Assembly: GCA_031772625.1 (NCBI GenBank)
Contig: CM062816.1
Location: 831,644,071-831,708,070, forward strand
DNA length: 64,000 bases
From: Pinus tabuliformis
Lineage: Eukaryota > Streptophyta > Pinopsida > Pinales > Pinaceae
Direction: 5' to 3'
This document shows, in pieces, positions 23,428 to 33,500 of this stretch (its first letter is position 1; each line of letters opens with the position of its first letter). The position numbers and the translations under genes were made by a program. The notes under the pieces were generated by a model. It was not told the origin of the DNA. It made no database searches and saw only the letters and a program-made list of their open reading frames with translations.

Positions 23428-24528
23428 TGTTGATTTGGGGTAGCATCGGATGTGCTCTAGCCATGAAAATTGGTGGAGAGGCTAAAGCACATGAGATCTC
23501 CAAGACCCATAAATGGTTTGGGTAGATTCTAACCTTTTTGGAAGATATTAAAATAATTAATATTTTTAATGGAGTTCCTAAGTCTAAACTTAGGATAGAC
23601 TTAGGAAAAATAAAATATTAATGGGTATTAATATAAAATTGGGTTAGAAGGGTCCAAAAGTCATGGATCAAGCCAAATCTAATCTTAGCCGTTGATTAGA
23701 GTTTTAATCTCGGCCGTTGATGGACCAACAAGAAAAGTATAAGAGGAGGCTTGAGGGTCAGTTGGAGAACACATCGTGAGAGATCAAGAACTCGATTTTT
23801 TGGGGCAGGGTTTGCTGAGGAAATTGAGTGAGTGATCAGAGTTGCAGCTGAGGGGCAGTGAATACATAGCAGAGAGGTAGAGTTAGTACCAAGAGGATCA
23901 GCGCAAAGCCGGGAGAAGGATGTAGAACCAGCTAGAGGCCACACAGAGGCAGCCAGGAGTTGCACAGAGCCAGAGAGGGCCAGCGTGTGAGACGCAGAGG
24001 GTCCAGGGGCTGACGTGGAGGCTCCAGGCTAACGCTGGGTCAAAGAGGCTGACGTAGGAGCGCTGGGAGCATTTCGTGGGACAGACTGAGAGTTGGAGAG
24101 CCAGATAGAGTGACGCAGTCCTTGTCAGAGTGACATAGAGCAACAGAAGCTGCATTGTTGTTGTGGGATTGTTCATCCAAAATATTTGTCTCCGACTGAG
24201 AGGTACTACTGCCGAGGGCATTCTCTGTTGAGTGAGCCATTTCTGGCACCCAGGTTGTATTCTGAAACTGCATAATAATAAAACCCTCTGAATAGCTACA
24301 CCGATTTTCTCACATTGGGTTTTTCCAGGGACATTAGTCCAAAAACAACTGTGTTACTTGTGTGCTTGTTTACTTTCAGTTGATGATCTGTATGTGTTGA
24401 TACTGTACTTGTATTTATTTTAAGTATTTACATGGTAAATAACTTGTTAAGTAATTGAACAAGTAGGAAGAAATAAATCAGATAGTACAGGAAGAATTTC
24501 TAACGGGTTAAACTTAGAAATTCCAACA
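23428..24528 (+). repeat. 3' LTR of the gag-only element, family A
   Basis: Intact TG and CA ends. Very close to the 5' LTR, with an extra partly repeated CTTAGGATAGACTTAGG near 23587 and other small indels. Confidence 0.93.
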
Positions 24529-25087
24529 CTGAGGAGCAACAGTGGGCATATCGAGAGTTGTTCACAAGTGGAGCTGTGAAAAACTTGATAGGAGTTTCGA
24601 TGTGTTGATGGATGGACGAACGATCAACTAATGAGGAGATTGGATAGTCGAGATTTAATGGCCAAATGGACTTGGAGCATTGATAGAGGTAGGAGTTGCA
24701 GATCGGGAGTCAAAGGACCCGACAGTTATAGCGTAAGATCGAGGGGCGCTGAGAGAGTCAACTTCATCAGCCAGATGGTTAGAGTATCTTGTTGAGGGTA
24801 GATTGGTTGTCGATGGACTGACACCAAGCCTCAGTTTTGTATCTTGTACTAGTGGATGTATGAGGGCCATTATCCCTGGTATGGGAGCCATAGACTATTG
24901 TATTATATGTTGTTTAATATAACAAAGTTGGGTTGAAAATTGTAAAAAGTTGTTCGTATTTTGTGCATGTGTGATTTACTGTTGTTTATATTCTGCTGTG
25001 CGAAGTAGTATCATTGAGATTCTTGGTTTGGTAGCGTCAGAGATTTTTAAGATTCTATCCTAGACCCATGATCGTGGAAATTCAACA
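24529..25087 (+). repeat. 3' LTR of the LARD-like element, right part
   Basis: Begins with sequence already present at 20178-20363 (CTGAGGAGCAACAGTGGG) and runs to TTCAACA at 25087. About the first 186 bp repeats the end of the left part; the rest completes the LTR. Confidence 0.9.
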
Positions 25088-25098
25088 CATGAACCTAG

Positions 25099-25971
25099 GA
25101 GCATCTCATCTATGAAGAGTTCGTTGATAGCTTTCTTAGACATTTTCAAGTACACCTTGCATTAACCATCCAAGAGGAAGCCTTCATCGAGCATCATCAA
25201 GACATTAAGAATCTAGGTAATGAGCAAGAAGACAAGTCCTCCTTGGGTCCACATGATGAAAATAATGATTTTGAGGACACATGTGCTGGGAAGGATGAAT
25301 TTATGGAAAGTGAAATTGAGACCAACCTTACCTTTCTCAAGGATATTACTCTCGATGAATCCTCTTTTGAAAACCTTGAGAAATATGATCCCATTAGCCC
25401 CTTGAAAGATGACATTGAGGATTATTTCCACATTGAAAGGGAGAAATGGGAAATTGTTGGTCCTCAATTTGATGGTGATCCCATTTACGACACTGACAAG
25501 GAGGATGAGTATGGGATTGGTCTTCCTTTCCCCTTGGGCACTATTTGTGATGGCATACCCATTGATACCCTTGGGGGGGAGAATCTTCATTTTCCTTTGC
25601 ATAAAGAGGGGCAGTTGGAAGTGATAAATTTTCCTTTTAGGAGAAACCCTATCTTTGATACTAGGGAAACTGATAAGGCTCCCACTTCTCATGAGTATGA
25701 TTCTATGTTCAAATCACTTGAGCCTTTAGATTATGATCTTGGGAAAGCAAAACCTGTTGAATACAATACTTCTTCCTCCCTTTTTCCTATTGGTCATCAT
25801 CTTGAGTCTTCATTAAATGATTCCCTCACCTCTAGTCATATGATCTCAAGTAACTGTGAGCCCCTCCTCCCTCCCGAGTATAGTGTCAAGGAAGAGACCT
25901 TCATTGATTATACTTTTCCTCCTTGGACGTACCCTCAGGGTTTTAATCACTCCATGGTATCCCCTCTCTAG
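25099..25971 (+). CDS. Reading frame of unknown function in the giant-LTR element
   Basis: An uninterrupted 290-codon frame follows the TAG at 25096. No convincing ATG was seen near its beginning, so the start is open. The protein is acidic and rich in Asp, Glu, Pro and Phe, with repeated P-I-[YF]-D-T patterns (DPIYDTDKEDEYG and NPIFDTRETDK). It has no zinc knuckle and no protease, RT or integrase motif. Position near the 3' LTR and lack of homology suggest an extra (env-like position) open frame of an Athila/Tat-type element, or remains of a Gag C-terminus. Function is unknown. Confidence 0.55.
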   Translation, partial: EHLIYEEFVDSFLRHFQVHLALTIQEEAFIEHHQDIKNLGNEQEDKSSLGPHDENNDFEDTCAGKDEFMESEIETNLTFLKDITLDESSFENLEKYDPISPLKDDIEDYFHIEREKWEIVGPQFDGDPIYDTDKEDEYGIGLPFPLGTICDGIPIDTLGGENLHFPLHKEGQLEVINFPFRRNPIFDTRETDKAPTSHEYDSMFKSLEPLDYDLGKAKPVEYNTSSSLFPIGHHLESSLNDSLTSSHMISSNCEPLLPPEYSVKEETFIDYTFPPWTYPQGFNHSMVSPL

Positions 25972-26691
25972 TGTGATCATCATGTGCAACCTACTTGTGT
26001 CTCTCCATCTCGTCGACCTCCCTTTCCTACTAATCATAACCCAATGAAGGCCATAAGCCATGACATAAATAATAAGGACAATGGTGGAAGTGATGTGCCA
26101 GAGGTGGCCATCCATCAAAAGTTTATGAGCTTGGTTGTTGACATCTCTATATTTTGGTTGCAAGAGAAGATCTCATGGACTAGATTACATCCTTTTCTTA
26201 CCTCGTCTCACATAATAATCCATGTGTGGGCATCATATTTTCCCACCTCTCGCCTACAACATCCTCCATGTGTTTGGGTTTGCATTCGCTTTAGGGTTTG
26301 CTACATGAGTAATCATACAAGCAGGCATATTTATATTGACTTGATGACATGTTGGTTGCATTGGCTTTATGATTACACTTAATAGAAGCTTCATCATATG
26401 CATGTTAAGGTAGAATGCATTGCATGCTTAATTTTGCATTAGAAGTAACGTCATATGATTTTTCTCATGATAGACAAATGCATATTTTATTTTCTGTTGA
26501 TTCTATGGCCTAACATATTAGCATGCGCGATCATGAGATGCTACGAACGCATGTTGCCCCGTGTTTCTCCATCTATTATATGTGCAGGCGACAAGTCTAT
26601 GGTAACCAAGAGATTGTTGGAGTTCTTGTGACCTCCTGTTCCAGTAGCTTCACTCACTTCTTCGAGAGATCACATCCCAGTTGGAGCCAGA
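25972..26691 (+). other. 3' internal region of the giant-LTR element
   Basis: A short proline-rich frame (25984-26382) follows the main frame but has no recognised family. The rest is AT-rich non-coding sequence up to the 3' LTR. The purine tract is poor (TTGGAGCCAGA). Confidence 0.5.
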
Positions 26692-29332
26692 TGTTACCTA
26701 CCATTTTGTGGGTAATATCCCTAGGGGAATTTTTTTCTCCAAGATGGTCCTCAGCCGGCAACTAGCAGCCCCTTGCAGCGATCAGCTAGCTCATTGTGCC
26801 ATTTCTCCGCCATCTAAGGCAGCCATTGGTCCCTCTCCCATATGCCATGATCATATGTTTGAAGGTGGGCCTCCTGAATCTAAAGGTATGCCTTGTCATT
26901 TTGAAATTGAGTATTATAGTTTGCTTATCATGGACACTTCTGGGCATGGATTAATGGGGGGATTTAGTGGAAAGAATGGGTTAGGTCTGTGCTTTTGCCC
27001 CTAGATTCCTTTTAGGTAGTAACCTTGGATTCTAGTCCCGTGGGATCTCTTTCACTGACCATTTGGCTCTAGGGATACTATTTCATGGGAAACCTCGATT
27101 TTGGTTGTGTGGTCTCACTCCCTTATCCGCTTGTATTACCCCCTTTCCATTCATTATTACCCCTTTCATCATTTCTCCCACCTGGGTCCACATTCCTCCA
27201 TTGGGTCCACATTGGGTCAACTCATCCCTTACCCTTGCCCACACCTTGGGGTCATGGCTTGGAATCAAGCCCGAAGGTTGATGCAGCTAAAAAGAAAGTC
27301 AAAAGCATATATGGCTACATTCAACAGGAAAAGTACCATAAAATGCAAAAGATGGTCGGGACAAAAACATTTAGCATGTGGGCAAAAGCCATTACATGAA
27401 GCTCTACCCCATCATCATGGCCATCACCCTAGTTCCAATAGGTTCTATGAACCTTCCTCATCATATAGGAACCCATGATTGTCCCAACCCCGGGTGGGCA
27501 ATGAACCGCCCCACCTTAAAGGGGGAAATTCACTGCTATATCTTATCCAGTGGACGAGGAGGATGCAGCTGATCCATCATGCCCAACTGGCCCTAGATCT
27601 ACACCATACACTTGGTAGATGATCCAGGACTTCTATGATGATGTGGCATCTCCTACATTATCATCCTAACCCTTAAGGGCAACTTACATGCATCTTCGAT
27701 TTGTTTGGAGACCCATGAGGACACTTGTGTGCCCCCACAACCATTTGGAGCACCGCAGGTTATTAGAAGGGACCAACCCCTTGTCCACTGCTTTTCAGTG
27801 TCTTATTCTTCATTGTGGCACCCATGGACCTCATTAGGCCTCTTAGAGGGCCCTATGACATGCATAGATTATTATTTGTCCTCTTGAGAAGCTTACCTTT
27901 TCATTTGTGAGCTAGTTTGGTGGGCTTGTTACCAAAGTTAGGTCATTGGCACATTATTTTATTCTAGGGGCTAATGTAGGCTCATTAGCTAAATCGAACT
28001 CCTAATTAGTGTATAAATAGGAGTTAGTTGGATTCATTTGTATCATCAATTGACTGGGGATCTCTCTATCTTTAGAGAACTTAACACTTTTTTCATGGAG
28101 GATTATTTTGGATGATGGATGAATTTTGATGTATGGATTTGGTCTATTTCTATCTTGGAGCTTCTTATTTGCAAATGTGATGTTGGTTGAATATACTCTC
28201 TAACTTTGTAAGTGCAAATTTAACGCTATTTTTCTTGTTGCTTCATACATTTGAATTTCGCTATGATTAGGGCTAATTGCTGCATGTACGAAATGTGGAA
28301 TTACATGTCTATTTAGCTTATTCTTTGTATGGGCCATTGTTAGATGAATGAAATGTCCTAGAGATCATGTTATCTTGATAATCTTGCACCATTTGTATGA
28401 AGTATAAATGCTTGAAAGACACTTTTCTTCTCTTTCCTCTAACATTGGACGAAGTTGACTTTTGGAGCCTCCTTGAATAAGAAACTAAATCCTTCTTCAT
28501 TATTATCCTTGACTCCATATCCCCAAGTGAATTAGGCACTGGTCCCTCAAAAAGGGTGATCATTTTAACCCTCTTTTTACCCTTTTTGCTTTTTTCTAGG
28601 TCTAGCTCCATTAGGTCACCTAGGGCATCAATTTCCTGGGAAACTAGCCACAAGAAAACTTCGATCTCTTAGATACAACTGTGCTGGTGGGTCCCCTCGC
28701 TCTCCAAAGTTGAAGCAATTCTGACGGTGGAATCTCCGGATACCCCAAGCCCTATCTCTATGATCAAATTTTTCCTAGGGCTAGAACCTAGTAGGATCAA
28801 TTTGACATCTTTGGGAGAAAATTCTTATTTGATCCTTTCCCCTCACCTTGGCCAGGTTAAGATCAACATTGATTGCCAAAATCCATCCCCTAACCTGGGT
28901 TGGGTCCACTTGGCCTTGTGTGGTCCCATTCTTCACCAAAGCCTATTTTCCAAGGGCTACTCGAGAAATCAAGTTCTCAAAAAGGATTTTAGGGATTGAG
29001 AACATCTTTTATATGTCTTATGCTTCTTCCTCAACCCTCCAATCCTCATTCCCTCTCCCTAGAAGATGAAGTCCCTTGCTTAAAGAGCAAGCAAGCCCTA
29101 TTGTTCAAACTCTTTTGGAAAGGGAATCATTTGGGTCACTCCACCTTTTTATTGATTTACACTTTATAAGTGACTTCCTAACTATCGGGTATCCTCCCAA
29201 CGGTGAAAGTCCGTAAAGAGCAAGGATTCTTAACTGTGGTGACAATGGGCTAAGTCTCCGTAGTTCCCCTTGACCTAGCAGTTTCCCTCATAGAAACCCC
29301 TTTTAGGTCCCTTGCTAGTTTGAGCGGTAACA
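26692..29332 (+). repeat. 3' giant LTR, about 2.6 kb
   Basis: TGTTACCTACCATTTTGTGGG to GAGCGGTAACA. It is collinear with 12026-15334 except for one gap of about 667 bp after CTATATCTTAT near 27543. After it the hAT transposase frame resumes. Confidence 0.9.
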
Positions 29333-29337
29333 GGGTT

Positions 29338-30577
29338 AGAAGGGTAAACTACTTTTATGGCACTTACTCTAGGTTGCAGTTGCTTAAACTTTCAAAAAAT
29401 AGATTTGCAAGCTATCACCTCACCTTTAGACAACTAGTGAAGGTGAGACAAGCTTTAACTAATATGGTGACATGTGAATCATGGGATGACATAAACATTG
29501 ATAGAGATGGTGCTAATGTAGTCAAGGACACCATTTTTGACAGTTAGTTTTGCTCACAGATCAAATATTTTTCACAATTCACCAAACTAATTTAATTCAT
29601 GATCAAGTTTGCAGATTCAGATTGACTTGTAATTGGGAAAGTGTATGAGCAGATGGATGGCATGTTAGGGCAAGTTAAAGACATTGTTGAGCCTAGAGAT
29701 ATCACCTTGTATAATTATATTCATGCAGAGGTGGAAAAACGATGGGAAATGCTAAACATTCAATTGCATGCCTTAGCATATGTTCTGAAGCCTAAATACT
29801 ATCATCCATTATGGCTTTCAACACCAACACCTGTGGGGGCAACAGGAGAAAACCACACCTAGATCCAGAGGTTCTATCTGATTATATGAAAGCATTGGAT
29901 AAATTAGTCCCTAATGAAGAGTGTGCCATGCTACGAAAACAATTGAGCAACTATATGCTTGGCGTTGGTCTATTTGGGACCAATCATGCAATTAAAGATC
30001 GAGAGAATGTGTCTTCTTTTGAGTGTTGTAACATGCATGGAGGTGCTACTCCATTTCTACAATCTTTGGCATTACGGGTGCTATCATAGGTGGTAAACAC
30101 TTCTTTTGCAGAGAGGTGTTGGAGTACCTATTCTTTCATCCACAGTGTTAAAAGGAACAGGTTAAATGTAGATCGGGCAGAGAGCTTGTTATATGTTCAC
30201 TACAACTTGCATTTGTTGTACCATTATTGTGAGGAGGCAAAGAAAAGTAAAGACTTGAAGGTTCGAGACAAATGTCCAGTAGAGGCCAATTTGGAGGACG
30301 AAGTGTTGCAATTAGAGCAATTGGAGGGTGCTTTTATCTAGGATGATGAGGATGTTGAATGGTGTTGTCATTGATTACAATGTTGGTTCTCGAACGCTCT
30401 TAATATACATCATGGATTACATCAGTAGAAACTTCAATAGACAAGAAGCCGTGGAAGGATGGCTGGAAACCCTAGAAGCCCCACACTTGTTGAAGTTTTT
30501 GAGAATGAAAATCCGTGAATTTGATTTGGAGACCATCTCAAATTGATGCTCCTCGTCATACTGATTCTAATGATATA
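29338..30577 (+). pseudogene. hAT transposase fragment 4: C-terminal part with dimerisation region
   Basis: Pieces in different frames read in transposase order: YGTYSRLQLLKLSKNRFASYHLTF; VYEQMDGMLGQVKDIVEPRD; EKRWEMLNIQLHALAYVLKPKYYHP; DPEVLSDYMKALDKLVPNEE. The hAT dimerisation signature AERCWSTYSFIHSVKRNRL follows at about 30105-30165, with RAESLLYVHYNLHLLYHY after it. Stops at 29545 (TAG before FW), 29860 and 30087 and several frame changes show pseudogene decay. This is the end of a BED-DUF659-dimerisation transposase that starts 26 kb upstream. Confidence 0.9.
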
Positions 30578-33500
30578 TGTCACGTCTTGTAACTCCTCTC
30601 GGTTGAGGAGATATGGGCAATCTAAGGTCGAAGCTCCCATCCTGTGGTGAAAGTCCCCAATACCAAGATGATATGGCAGCATATCATTGGTTAGAGTATG
30701 GTTCAAGTCTTGAGGATAAGAAGGACGTCTAATACTTGGAAGATAAAAATATTTTTTTGTATCAAAGTATCCAAAAATAATTTTTCCCTTAGAACGTTTG
30801 GGGTTTTTGGCTCCTATATTTAAAATTTAAATTTTAAATTTCGTCTCCCTCCAAAAGTAAGTCGGCCTCACATTTTGGCTAAAATCTCTAAGGTTAGCTC
30901 CCTCATATGGCACCCGTTTTGAACTATAAAAAGGGGCACTCGTCCCTCCTCCAAGGCATGAACTTAACGCCTATTTTCTCTGTGATTTCGTCCAAGATCT
31001 GTGGCCTGGAGCAGTCATGATTATCTGAAGTAAGGTCGAAGTTTTAAGGGATTCATCTTCAAGTGGCTTGAGATATATTGCTCTTTGCTCTTCCTGTTGT
31101 CTTGGAAGACATCTTCTGTATCTTTTCTTGGGTCTAGGGCTTCACTTTTGTTGTTTCTATGGGTTGAGGGCTTTGCAGGGTTACGAAAGTCATTCGGCCT
31201 CCCTCCGGACTGATCTAGCATGTCTTTTGGGGCACTCACATACCTAAGCCTGAATTTTTTCTATGGATAATTTGTTGAAACTTTTCAGGCCCTCATAGGA
31301 CACATATTTGTGGCATCTTCAGTTCTTGAGACGTCATTCTTGTTGAGATAATAAGCATTGATCAAACTTTCTTTCACTAGCCAAATTTTCAGTCCTCTTC
31401 TGGAGTCTCCTTGCACAAAAGACTAAAAGACAAATCCGAGTTTTTCATGAGTATGTTTGCAGGACAATTTCTGCCCAAGTAAGAGAACGTCCAGCTCTGT
31501 TTAACTCATGCTTTATAGGAGGTCTGTTTGCACAAGTTGAAGTCACTGTTCTGTGACATGTTGTGCTCTAGTTAGGGCTGTTTGTGTGTATAAGCTGCAT
31601 CAGCAGCCTGTCTAAAATCCTCTAACTGGATCTGTGCATGTTGGAGAGGGCTGATCCCTGAAAAGGCAAGTTAAATTCTGATATATCTCTGTGATAAGGG
31701 CCACAACTTCCTGTGGTGTTGTCTGATCTCACAAGGGCCGAATCAGTCCTAAACTATGAACAGAGGTGTGAAAAATGGACAGAATTAATGGCAGGTAAGG
31801 GCAGAGGTTTAATGCTGATGGTGTAAGTCTGTTTAATAAGAAGAACAACGTCTTGAATGATAATCGAGTTGCTGGGTTAATTTTGAGCAATTAGTACTGT
31901 TATCTAAACCCTCACTGAGTTGATCTGAATATTGTAAGGTGTCAAAGAAGAACATGACTGACTGATTACTTCCGGCATAAGTGGGCCCAGCTTGTTCACA
32001 TCTGAATTTTATTAGTCTGTTGCAAGGGTTTCTAGGGCAGTGAACGAATGATAGATCACTTTTTTTCCAGATCAGGTCATTAACCGACAGTATTCAGCTC
32101 TGTGACATTGCACACTTAAGATAGTTCTCAAGCAAGTTGACAATTCTGCCTCTGCACAGTAGCGGTAAGTTTGGAACTCTTTTTTTAGTGATTACAGTTT
32201 GGATATGTCTATTTCAATCTGAGGAACGAAGATTTGATGCTTAAGGAGTATAATCCACAACATTGATAAATTAAGGGTGGATCAAATCAGTGAGTGAGAT
32301 CTATGGTGGGACCTGTTTAAAAGCATCTTTAGATCATCAGTAGTTCATTTGGCATCAACAGAACCTTGACAGCTCAAAGGAATCCTCAGGTACAACGCTT
32401 TGAATTAATTAACCTGACAGTTTTGTAGATTGTGTAGCAGTGAAATACATAGCAGTTTGGGTTGAGCATCCAAGATATACATCAACAGACTTAAGGGACA
32501 GGTCTCTTGACACATCTAAAGTTAATCATCTCTGTGTCAGTTTGACAGTTTGACATTGCATATATATTGCTTGCTGAAGGTATTATTCATGAATGCGTAT
32601 GATTATTCTAACTTCTAAGTGCTGCTCCTAAAAGTAAAATAGCTGAATCATTGTAGCTACTGGTCAGAATGAGTAACTGTTTATAACTACATATTATGGA
32701 GTTACACAATATGTCTTGTTCTATGACCTGAGGCTGCCTAAATGTTTAACAAAGGATTGCAAATCAATAGGGCTAATTTAGAATACCCAGAGAGCTGATG
32801 GCTGTATGGCTACTGTTAATGCTATTTGAAAAGAGGGCTTATATGCAGCAGAGGGCATTCAATTGTGTCATGCATAGTCATGTGAATATATTGCAGACTT
32901 TGAGTACTGAAGTACTGAGTATGTTGCTGGATGTTGATGCCTATGTTACAGCTAGGTTTTTGCCTAAGTTGTAATATGGGTTTGTTGCTTATTATGAGCA
33001 GAAGCTTCAGGGGTACAGGTTGCTGATCTGAGTTTATGAAATACATTGTTCAGAACATATTGATGGTCCCAGGGTATGATAGTGTTGCTAATTGTTGAGC
33101 TAGGGTTTGAGTAGTAGAAGTTGATAACCTTGTGACAATATTGCAGACCAACAGAGACAAAACTTTGTTTTGATATTGAGCACAGGTGGATCCAGTCTGA
33201 AAATTGTGAAACATGGTTTGCTGTGGTGATCTGGTGGTTGGAGCCTTCAGGGCAAGTGGCAGTGTGTTGAGCTGTTGAAGTTTCTAAGTCTAACAGTTAG
33301 AAACCCTCCATGTACTTTCTGATTTATTCCTTCCTACTTGTTCTGATTAATTACAAGTTATTTACCATGTAAATACTGAAAATAAACACAAGTACATGCT
33401 CAACACATTGCAGATCATCAACTGAAGGAAACAGAAACAAGCACACAAATGACACCATTATTTTTGGACTAATATCCCTGGAAAAACCCAATGCAGGAAA

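Larger units (their letters stand above)
20364..24528 (+). mobile_element. Gag-only Copia-type element, family A
   Basis: LTRs lie at 20364-21436 (1073 bp; first base mutated so it reads AGTTGATTTGGGG) and 23428-24528 (1101 bp; TGTTGATTTGGGG to AAATTCCAACA). The internal region of about 2 kb encodes only a broken Copia Gag, followed by GCAGTGGCAGTGG-type low-complexity sequence and the purine tract CGCTAAGAGGGAG. No protease, integrase or reverse transcriptase was found. Elements of this kind have been described in plants as terminal-repeat retrotransposons with a GAG domain (TR-GAG). No 5-bp target duplication is seen (GAAGG on the left, CTGAG on the right); instead about 186 bp of host LTR is repeated on both sides. 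Confidence 0.9.
15791..25087 (+). mobile_element. LARD-like element: long LTRs, 659-bp internal region
   Basis: LTRs lie at 15791-17989 (2199 bp) and 18649-25087 (interrupted). Both begin TGTTGATTTTTGTGTAG and end TTCAACA. The outer flanks carry a perfect CATGA duplication (15786-15790 and 25088-25092). The internal region, 17990-18648, has a tRNA-iMet primer site and a purine tract but no coding domain. Elements with long LTRs, intact cis signals and no genes are called LARDs; they depend on a partner's proteins. The insertion is inside the giant-LTR element's internal region. Confidence 0.92.
12026..29332 (+). mobile_element. Giant-LTR element with tRNA-Asp-type primer site, non-autonomous
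   Basis: LTRs lie at 12026-15334 and 26692-29332. The flanks carry AGGGT/GGGTT on both sides (12021-12026 and 29332-29337), consistent with a 5-bp target duplication; the exact boundary is uncertain by one base because the 5' LTR lost its TG start. The primer site TGGCGCTATTGCCGGGGAC resembles the tRNA-Asp-type site of Athila/Tat Gypsy elements. Without the nested insertion the internal part is only about 2.1 kb and shows no gag, protease, reverse transcriptase or integrase. It holds an 873-bp reading frame of unknown function. It lies inside the hAT transposase. Confidence 0.88.
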
